Source of the DNA: an uncultured Eubacteriales bacterium
Lineage (GTDB): Bacteria > Bacillota > Clostridia > Oscillospirales > Acutalibacteraceae
NCBI GenBank assembly: GCA_910577755.1
Contig: CAJTNL010000027.1
Coordinates: forward strand, 1 to 12,603
Direction of reading: 5' to 3'
Length of the DNA stretch: 12,603 nucleotides
Below, in pieces: positions 7,539 through 12,603 of the stretch. The position numbers and the translations under genes were made by a program. The stretch's first letter is position 1. Every line of letters starts with the position of its first letter. Below the pieces are notes generated by a model. It worked only from the letters and a program-made list of their open reading frames with translations, was not told where the DNA came from and made no database searches.

Positions 7539-9284
7539 ATGAGTATGAAAAAAATGTTATGCAGATTGGGTAGATTTGATATACCTATTATTCAAATGCA
7601 GCCATTCTTTACTGTTGATTTTCTGGATTCAAATATTATACTGTTTGGTTCGGCTATGAGCGGCAAAACCACTTTGCTAAAGACATTTCTTAATATTTTG
7701 CATAAACAATATCATGAAAGACAAGAGCAGGTTTTTATTCTTGATTTTGGCGGAGCTTTATATGAGTATAAAAATTTTCCTCTTGTGTCCGCTTATTTTG
7801 ACAATTCAAACGAAGAGTACGTTAAGCGTATTTTTAAAATTATGGATAATATTTTGAAAGACAACATCAAGGAGTTGAACGGGAAAAACTATCGTGATTC
7901 CGAAAATCAGCCTTTGCATACAACATTTATTATTGATAACATCAATGCCTTTATGGATGAGCCGAGGTATTCGGCTTATCAAGAAAAATTTGCAAAACTT
8001 TGCCGTGACGGACTTTCAAAAGGCATAACGGTCGTTGTAACGGCAGTTGAAACAAAAGGGCTTGGTTCGTATCTTGGCAGTTTTAAGCAAAAAATAGCGT
8101 TTGAAATGCCGCCTGATAAATATTCAGAGATTTTCACAGGTAAGGTTGGTCAAATAGGAAATAATCCGGGGCATGGTTTTGCAAATGTAACCGTTAAACC
8201 TGATGGTGTTACAGGAACTTTCAGAATGAACTTGCCCTATGAAGTCCAATGTACATTGCCATATAAGGTCAATGGTCATAACGACGCTGACACAGAAGAA
8301 AGTTTTATTTCCAAGTTAAAACAAAAATTTGGTTTTGTAGATGATAAATATGAGAGGTGTGTTAAAAAATATCAGACATTTCCGAAAGAATTAACTGTTG
8401 ACGAGTTTGAAAAGATAAAGCAGCAGCAGAGGAACGGAGAAAAAGTGCCCAAACTCCCTGTAAGCGTTGCGTTGGATTATGTTGATTTTTGTCCAGTAAC
8501 AGTTGACTTGGAGGAATCGCATATTATATCAATATATGGTAAAAAAGAATTTGGCAAGACGAATTTGCTTAATTTATTGTTAAAGGGTATTACTAAGCGG
8601 AAACCAAATGCAAGAGTCGTATTTTTTGACGATGGCCGAAATCAGCTTAAAGATATTTATGATAAATATAAAGAGAAAACCGATAGTGTGTATTTGAATG
8701 GTTTTTGTGAAGAAACCATTCAATTGGAGGCCGCAGGCTCAAAGCAGGAAGAAACAAGAACGAAAAAGTTGTCTCCGCTGCAAAGGTTTTATCTTTATCT
8801 TAACGACAACTACATTGATTTGCCAAAAAGTTTAATCGGTGGTATTTTCAATGTATCTGAAATGGATACAAGGCGTATTGCAGGCAAAAATGAATATGGC
8901 GATACTCCATTTACAGTTTTCATTATTCAGAGTAAGTTAGTTTATTTAAATACAAATGAGAGCAGGCATTTTATTGAAAAGGCTTTACCTAGATTAGCTG
9001 CGGTTGCAGAAGATAAAGGTTATTTATTTATTTTTTCTGATGTTCAAAAAATCAGTGAAATGGAAACAAATATGGTATTTAACAGCATTATTAGTACAGC
9101 TTTTTTGCTTGATAACATTGCAGAATTTGCAGGTGATCGCGGGCAAAGAACTGTGTTTGGCAATATGGATGTTAAAGCTTTAAAGGAGGATTATGCCAGA
9201 TGTGAAAGAGGTGACGGATACTTCTATGATATTGAAGCGGATCATTTACTGAAAGCAAAATTTATTAAATTTGAGGAGGATTAA
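7539..9284 (+). CDS. Soluble EccCb-like protein with ATPase domains 2 and 3 of a split EssC
   Basis: The 581-residue product corresponds to the C-terminal half of EssC. Its N-terminus enters directly into domain 2: 'NIILFGSAMSGKTTLLKTF' carries Walker A at about 37-44, and the matching Walker B strand ends IIDN, lacking the catalytic Glu. A linker about 265-310 (with 'KVPKLPVSVALDY') leads to domain 3. Domain 3 has a degenerate Walker A GKKEFGKT at 334-341 and an 'IFSD' strand in place of Walker B. Domains 2 and 3 of EssC/EccC are known to bind nucleotide but be poor hydrolases, and the last domain binds WXG100 substrates. No membrane segment is visible, so it should dock on the membrane half encoded one base upstream. 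The split falls where mycobacterial EccCa1/EccCb1 are split. Start ATG 7539 fits the GGAGG spacing. A WXG100 gene follows 4 bases after the stop. Confidence 0.88.
   Translation: MSMKKMLCRLGRFDIPIIQMQPFFTVDFLDSNIILFGSAMSGKTTLLKTFLNILHKQYHERQEQVFILDFGGALYEYKNFPLVSAYFDNSNEEYVKRIFKIMDNILKDNIKELNGKNYRDSENQPLHTTFIIDNINAFMDEPRYSAYQEKFAKLCRDGLSKGITVVVTAVETKGLGSYLGSFKQKIAFEMPPDKYSEIFTGKVGQIGNNPGHGFANVTVKPDGVTGTFRMNLPYEVQCTLPYKVNGHNDADTEESFISKLKQKFGFVDDKYERCVKKYQTFPKELTVDEFEKIKQQQRNGEKVPKLPVSVALDYVDFCPVTVDLEESHIISIYGKKEFGKTNLLNLLLKGITKRKPNARVVFFDDGRNQLKDIYDKYKEKTDSVYLNGFCEETIQLEAAGSKQEETRTKKLSPLQRFYLYLNDNYIDLPKSLIGGIFNVSEMDTRRIAGKNEYGDTPFTVFIIQSKLVYLNTNESRHFIEKALPRLAAVAEDKGYLFIFSDVQKISEMETNMVFNSIISTAFLLDNIAEFAGDRGQRTVFGNMDVKALKEDYARCERGDGYFYDIEADHLLKAKFIKFEED
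9273..9280 (+). promoter_or_regulatory. Ribosome binding site that sets the start at 9289
   Basis: GAGGAGGA lies at the end of the ATPase gene, 8 bases before ATG 9289. A longer frame from TTG 9271 would begin before this site, so the shorter MADGAF start is preferred. Confidence 0.7.
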
Positions 9285-9288
9285 AATT

Positions 9289-9618
9289 ATGGCAGACGGT
9301 GCATTTGTTTCGGCAGATATTGCAAAAATTTCTAAGTTTATGTCAGATAGCGAGGAGGCTATTATAGAGTTTAATGCAATTAAGGAGGAATTCAATGCTA
9401 TAAACTCTACTTTACTTAACAAGTGGAAAGGTGAAGGTGCGGATGCTTATCAGCAAGAAACCGACCATATTCTTGAAAATATTGGCGGTGTAAAAGATGT
9501 TTTGGACAGCATAAACAATGGTGCGGTGAAAAGTATTAAAGACGAATACACAAACCTTGACAATCAACTTGCTGAGTTTAATAGAAATCCACAGTCAGGT
9601 GAAGATAACGGAGATTAA
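9289..9618 (+). CDS. Canonical WXG100 (ESAT-6/EsxA-like) protein, 109 aa
   Basis: WXG100 proteins are small helical hairpins exported by type VII systems, and they can also act as co-factors for export of larger toxins. Here the hairpin is clear: helix 1 at about 9-42, the turn Trp46-Lys47-Gly48, then helix 2 (about 52-95) beginning 'ADAYQQETDHI'. The C-terminal export signal YxxxD is present as Tyr87-Thr-Asn-Leu-Asp91, followed by an acidic, polar tail. ATG 9289 is preceded by GAGGAGGA at good distance. The gene follows the split ATPase by 4 bases and precedes the toxin cassettes, so it is the best candidate for the main EsxA-type substrate or co-substrate of this locus. It is the only one of four small helical proteins here that keeps both W-x-G and the tail signal. 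Confidence 0.92.
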   Translation: MADGAFVSADIAKISKFMSDSEEAIIEFNAIKEEFNAINSTLLNKWKGEGADAYQQETDHILENIGGVKDVLDSINNGAVKSIKDEYTNLDNQLAEFNRNPQSGEDNGD

Positions 9619-9624
9619 TTACCT

Positions 9625-9777
9625 ATGGCGTTTGATAAAAATTTTTCAAATATTGTTGCTGATAAAAAAGATAAAAAGCGGGAGATAACAAAACTTATGG
9701 AATTAAATGAAAGTAATAAAAATACAATATATAATTTGATTTTTGCTGAGTCATCTAATGAAAAAGCAGAAGAATAA
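9625..9777 (+). CDS. Small charged protein, 50 aa, in front of the toxin gene
   Basis: ATG 9625 follows the WXG100 stop by 6 bases, with CGGAGAT as a fair ribosome binding site. The product is Lys/Asp/Glu/Asn-rich and helical ('KKDKKREITKLMELNESNKNT'), ends 'SSNEKAEE', and has no signal peptide or membrane segment. I do not recognise a family. Its last seven codons (SNEKAEE) and the downstream spacer are the left edge of a direct repeat found again at 12161, where they form the end of a different 78-aa protein. This small gene may therefore be the chimeric remnant of a longer gene that recombined at this edge, or a tiny accessory or chaperone of the toxin. It is real by spacing and ribosome site, but could be a decayed gene. 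Confidence 0.6.
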   Translation: MAFDKNFSNIVADKKDKKREITKLMELNESNKNTIYNLIFAESSNEKAEE

Positions 9778-10197
9778 ACGCAAAGGGAGATGAAATTATG
9801 GCGACTATCGCACTTTATGCAAGCAAAATCAATGCTATGTCCGCACTTATTCAAGATGTTAAAAGGTCTGTTGCAGATTATCAATCTGAGCTGTCTATTT
9901 TTAAAGAAGAAATCATTGCAAATTAATCAAAGCGTTTGCAATTTAAGTGATGTTTTAAGTTCTATTTCCACTTCTACTAAGACTCAAGAAGACACAATGC
10001 ACGCTCTTGATCACTTTCAAAAAGAAAGCGAGCATTTTGCGGCAGAGGTTCAAAAAGTCGATATGGATGTAGCAGATATAGTCAATCAGCGAAAAAATGA
10101 CTTTTATGACCAATATAACTACTTAAAACCGGATAGTGAAAAAAACGGTTGGGAAAAGTTCTGCCGACGCTTGTAAAGCAGTGGGTGAATGGTGTAA
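9753..10197 (+). repeat. Direct repeat, copy 1 (toxin N-terminal cassette)
   Basis: This copy begins at ATCTAATGAAAAAGCAGAAG inside the last codons of the 50-aa gene and continues through the spacer and the toxin N-terminal module. The first 39 bases are identical to copy 2, followed by one mismatch and 41 more identical bases. The last approximately 68 bases are also identical apart from one inserted C. The middle is diverged. Copy 1 is exactly 2 bases longer than copy 2, matching the two single-base insertions that break its reading frame. The true right edge is unknown because copy 2 runs off the window. Confidence 0.9.
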
Positions 10198-11293
10198 AGA
10201 GCATTGGATAATGGTTGTTACAGTTTTGGTTGTCATAGCAATTGCTGTTGTTGCAGTAGTAACTTTTGGCGTTGCCATAGCGGCAATAGCGGCTATGGCC
10301 GAAATTGTAGCTTTGGTACTGTGTGCCGCAGATGTAATATGTATACTTGCAACAGGAGGCAAAAGCATTTCTGATTTATGCAGAGAAAACGGCATGGGCT
10401 GGTTAGGAGAAATATTTGACGGAATATCTATTGGATGTGATATCGTATCTATTGTTTTCCCTGCCGGCGCTGCAATTAAAACAATGGCAAAAGTGGGGGT
10501 AAAATCTTTTGTAAAGGGATCAATACAAGCCGCAAAACTCGCCTTTAAAGACACCGTTGAAAAGGTTTTTAAAAGTGGATTTAAAAACGGAGTTAAAAAT
10601 CTTGGAAAAATTGCTTTTAAGACATTTATTTTTGATATTGATGATTTTACGAAGATTAAAAACGGCAAGAGGATATTTGATATAATGGAAATGCAATTAG
10701 ACCCGTTATTAACAAATAATCACTGGATAAAAATTCAAAACGATTTATGGCCGGAACTAGATTATACTCCTAAGCCTGGTAGGAATGGTACTCGGAATAT
10801 TAAAGGACAAACACTTGATAAAATACTAAGTGATTATACTATTGATTCGCTCCCAATAACTTCGATCCCATTAACAAAGAGTGGGGATATTGATTGGAAT
10901 GCGTTATCTGTAATAGATCCGGTAAAGATTAGTATGAAAAATCTTGATATAGATATAGATCAATTTCTTAGTGGTAATATGGATGCAAAACAGATGAAGG
11001 AGTTTAATAAACTTCTTAGAGATATTAACTACAGCAAGGCTCAAGCTAAATTACCAGAAGGAATAACTTTATCAAGTTTGGAGAAGGATAGGGGCTTCCC
11101 AATAACTATCCATGAAGATTTAAGCACAAAGAAATGTTATTTTGTTGCTACTGAAATACATAGTAATATAAATCACAATGGGGGTATAGCTAATTACAAA
11201 TTTAATTTGAAAGGGATAGCCGATAAATTCAGTGACTTGTTTGGAAAATCTGGATTTGGAATAGTAAGATTTGCTTATGATGTATTAAAATGA
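9798..11293 (+). pseudogene. Polymorphic T7SS toxin gene broken by two +1 frameshifts; C-terminal WHH-like HNH/Endo VII nuclease domain
   Basis: Corrected for two extra bases, the gene encodes 497 aa. It starts at ATG 9798 (site AAGGGAGA). The first frame stops at 9924-9926 after 42 residues. Against copy 2 (12206 on), one T is extra in TTTTT (9898-9902) and one C in CC (10164-10165), and removing both restores a single frame. Layout after correction: helical delivery module about 1-125; 'WEKFC.ACKAVGEWCKEHW'; a long hydrophobic stretch about 137-190 that could be membrane-inserting; an Ala/Lys-rich helical linker to about 280; and a unique C-terminal domain. That domain has 'ITIHED' (His438) and 'IHSNINHNGG' (His454, His459), resembling the WHH branch of HNH/Endo VII toxins, with Glu439 where a second His is usual. 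A probable immunity gene overlaps the stop. A dead gene, or sequencing errors in short homopolymers, are both possible. Confidence 0.75.
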
Positions 11294-11796
11294 TTAAAGT
11301 GAGGCAATTGAAAGTGTTTGGTAAAAAAAAGAGTGGAAATAAGCGAAAGAATACAATCAATGGAATTTTTGGAGAAATGGAGAATAGAGGAGTTGGGTGG
11401 TATGGCACAACACAGATACAGATTACATTATGGAACAAAATATTTGATATTGAGCTTTTTGCTGTTTCAAACTCAACCGCAGATGAAATAACTCCAAAAC
11501 AGGAACGTGCTTACACATATTTTATGGAAAACATCTTTGATATTCAAAACAAAATTGAAACCATTATTGAAAATGGCTGTAAAACTAAAGATACAAATGT
11601 GTTATTATCACGATTTGAACCTTTTCGATTATTTTTTAATGTAAATGGAGGATTTGCTTTACTTTTATATGATGCTGATGATGTTGAAGAAGGTTATCAT
11701 GAAGATTTAGCAGTCAGCATTCTTCCTAAATTAGAGATATGGTCCGAGGAAGACTATGTATGTCGTGGTATTTGTGAAGCGTATGTAGATGATTAG
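11290..11796 (+). CDS. Probable immunity protein for the preceding toxin (DUF6985-like)
   Basis: ATG 11290 overlaps the toxin stop (ATGA), the usual arrangement of toxin/immunity pairs. An in-frame GTG at 11314 has a better ribosome binding site (GTGAGG at 11299-11304), so the protein may be 160 rather than 168 aa. The Lys-rich first 24 residues favour the shorter form. The body begins 'IFGEME...GWYGTTQIQITLW' and continues with 'ITPKQERAYTYFMENIFDIQNKIE'. This pattern of a beta start with W-x-G, then a helix with 'Q..AY..F', recalls DUF6985/DUF2004-type proteins that often sit beside polymorphic toxins. It is acidic toward the C-terminus ('DADDVEEGYHEDLA'), as expected for a protein that blocks a nuclease. 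There is no signal peptide, so it should be cytoplasmic. Immunity is inferred mainly from position; the family match is from memory of motifs. Confidence 0.65.
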   Translation: MIKVRQLKVFGKKKSGNKRKNTINGIFGEMENRGVGWYGTTQIQITLWNKIFDIELFAVSNSTADEITPKQERAYTYFMENIFDIQNKIETIIENGCKTKDTNVLLSRFEPFRLFFNVNGGFALLLYDADDVEEGYHEDLAVSILPKLEIWSEEDYVCRGICEAYVDD

Positions 11797-11948
11797 AAAT
11801 TAGGGGTTAGCAGGAAGGAAAATATGTTTAGCTAGATCAACCCTAAATTATGATAAAAGGATTTACACATTGGAGCGAACGAGAAATTTTGGAACGTATA
11901 GCAGGGAATATCTCTTAAAAAATAACGTAAAGCATACGGAGGCCTTTT
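11797..11948 (+). other. Intergenic gap at a cassette junction
   Basis: This is the longest gap in the window. It holds an imperfect inverted repeat (AATTAGGGGTTAGC at 11798-11811 against GCTA at 11831-11834 and AACCCTAAATT at 11839-11849) with no T run after it. A 22-codon open frame (11850-11918, MIKGFTHWSERE...) has no ribosome binding site and a stop just before it. The frame might be a scrap of a lost toxin C-terminus. I see no convincing promoter. Confidence 0.35.
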
Positions 11949-12185
11949 ATGACGCTAGAAGAATTAAATAAGCATGCATGCAAAAAGATTGAAACAAGAG
12001 GACTATACTGTAATTTGATTGAAGGAGCAGAATCATGGGAAAATATCGTCATACATGTATATAGAAATAACCATATATCAGCAGTGTACTACAGTGACGG
12101 TAAAGAAGAAGTAAACCGTGAAGTTTTCTTTGAAAATCTATTTGAAAATTTATATTTATTATCTAATGAAAAAGCAGAAGAATAA
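11949..12185 (+). CDS. Small acidic protein, 78 aa, possible orphan immunity protein
   Basis: ATG 11949 has a strong site (ACGGAGG) upstream. The protein has an N-terminal helix (MTLEELNKHACKKIETRG), a strand-rich middle ('NIVIHVYRNNHISAVYYSDGKEEV') and a C-terminal helix ('EVFFENLFENLYLL'). It is net acidic, soluble and has no signal peptide. This size and alpha/beta order, with 'YYSDG' between strands, recalls small cytoplasmic immunity proteins, but I cannot name a family with confidence. No matching toxin lies just upstream: the gene before it is the immunity gene of the first toxin, so this may be an orphan immunity gene left after its toxin was lost. Its last seven codons (SNEKAEE) are shared base for base with the end of the 50-aa gene, as the left edge of the direct repeat. 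Confidence 0.65.
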   Translation: MTLEELNKHACKKIETRGLYCNLIEGAESWENIVIHVYRNNHISAVYYSDGKEEVNREVFFENLFENLYLLSNEKAEE

Positions 12186-12603
12186 ACGCAAAGGGAGATC
12201 AAATTATGGCGACTATCGCACTTTATGCAAGCAAAATCAATACTATGCCCGGGCTTATTCAAGACGTTAAAAAATCTGTTACAGATTATCAGTCTGAGCT
12301 GTCTGCTTTAAAGAAGAAGTCCTTGCAAATCAATAAAAGCGTATGCAATTTAGATGATATTATTAGCTCTATTTCCACCTCTACACAAACGCAGGAGCAG
12401 GAAATTACGTCGCTTGAAAATTTGAGTAACAATATTGAGCAATTTACCAGTGATGTAAATCGTATCGATATGGATGTTGCCGATGTGATCAATCAGCGTA
12501 AAGATGATTTTTATAACGAATATAACTATTTAAAGCCGGATAGTGAAAAAAACGGTTGGGAAAAGTTCTGCGACGCTTGTAAAGCAGTGGGTGAATGGTG
12601 TAA
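12161..12603 (+). repeat. Direct repeat, copy 2 (toxin N-terminal cassette, runs off window)
   Basis: This copy matches 9753-10197. It starts within the last codons of the 78-aa gene, spans the 20-base spacer with AAGGGAGA, and continues through the toxin N-terminal module to the window end, where the two copies are still identical. The distance between copies is 2408 bases at the left edge. It keeps the open frame that copy 1 has lost. Confidence 0.9.
12206..12603 (+). CDS. N-terminal part of a second polymorphic T7SS toxin (3' partial)
   Basis: The frame is open from ATG 12206 (site AAGGGAGA, 20 bases after the 78-aa gene) to the last base, covering 132 codons. The module is helical throughout: helix 1 about 3-50 (ALYASKINTMPGLIQDVKKS...), helix 2 about 55-105 ('TSTQTQEQEITSLENLSNNIEQF'), then 'DMDVADVINQRKDDFYNEYNYLKPD' and 'GWEKFCDACKAVGEWC'. 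It matches the reconstructed N-terminus of the toxin at 9798, most closely at the two ends and least in residues about 60-95. By length and fold it plays the role of an LXG-like or WXG-like delivery domain for a type VII toxin, though I do not see a clear L-x-G motif. The toxin domain itself lies beyond the window, so its activity is unknown. This copy shows what the intact reading frame of the broken copy was. Confidence 0.85.
   Translation, partial: MATIALYASKINTMPGLIQDVKKSVTDYQSELSALKKKSLQINKSVCNLDDIISSISTSTQTQEQEITSLENLSNNIEQFTSDVNRIDMDVADVINQRKDDFYNEYNYLKPDSEKNGWEKFCDACKAVGEWC

Noticed and set aside
9898..9902. Programmed +1 frameshifting at the T run of the toxin gene
   Set aside because: The intact second copy needs no shift, the T run is short, and a second independent insertion at 10164-10165 would also have to be bypassed.
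9790..10176. Open frame of 128 codons starting at 9790 as a separate gene
   Set aside because: Its first part is an out-of-frame reading of the repeated module. Comparison with the intact copy at 12206 shows that only the part after about 9903 is real toxin sequence, in shifted frame.
10123..10668. Long minus-strand open frame (181 codons) opposite the toxin
   Set aside because: It is the antisense of the Ala/Val-rich hydrophobic and linker part of the toxin, has a low-complexity Ala/Thr composition and no sensible ribosome site.
11798..11849. Imperfect inverted repeat after the immunity gene as a terminator
   Set aside because: The stem has a mismatch and a G-T pair, a long loop and no T run; it is too weak to call.
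11850..11918. 22-codon open frame starting MIKGFTHWSERE
   Set aside because: There is no ribosome binding site and a stop directly precedes it; at most a scrap of a lost toxin end.
1..12603. CRISPR array, tRNA, rRNA, insertion sequence or integrase
   Set aside because: I saw no short spaced repeats, no tRNA-like cloverleaf with CCA end, no rRNA sequence and no transposase or recombinase motif; the only large repeat is the toxin cassette.

Overview
The window looks like low-GC Bacillota (Firmicutes) DNA, most likely from an anaerobic clostridial or ruminococcal type of bacterium. This rests on the AT-rich codon use, near-perfect AGGAGG ribosome binding sites, one TTG start and the gene families present. 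Every supported gene lies on the + strand, with very short gaps or overlaps. The window reads as one accessory type VII secretion (T7SSb, Ess/Yuk-like) locus with toxin cargo on both sides.

Layout: (1) 1-288 is the tail of a polymorphic toxin, a pretoxin HINT autoprotease end followed by a very short cargo. (2) 303-2834 holds a TPR protein with an acidic linker and three small helical proteins of WXG100 size that lack the canonical Trp. A perfect 18-bp inverted repeat (2842-2886) closes this block. (3) 2915-4153 encodes an unrecognised protein built of a Pro-containing repeat with an almost exact 23-residue period. (4) 4175-9284 encodes the EssC/EccC motor ATPase split in two: a membrane-anchored half with the intact first ATPase domain, and a soluble half with two degenerate ATPase domains. 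(5) 9289-9618 is a canonical WXG100 protein with WKG and YxxxD motifs. (6) 9625-12603 is a toxin/immunity cassette region. It has a 50-aa protein, a toxin gene broken by two single-base insertions (its C-terminus resembles HNH/Endo VII 'WHH' nucleases), a probable immunity gene, a second small immunity-like gene, and the start of a second, intact toxin gene. The second toxin's N-terminal module is a direct repeat of the first.

How it may work together (inference): the two ATPase proteins would power export. The WXG-type proteins would be substrates, co-substrates or targeting partners. The TPR and 23-residue-repeat proteins would be locus-specific accessory parts. The repeated toxin N-terminal modules would act as a fixed delivery head onto which different toxin C-termini and immunity genes are swapped. 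EssA, EssB, EsaA and a free EsaB/YukD are not in this window. A ubiquitin-like segment seems instead to be fused to the N-terminus of the ATPase. The most interesting points are the unusual composition of the secretion locus, the 23-residue repeat protein, and the cassette repeat whose left edge lies inside the last codons of the preceding genes.
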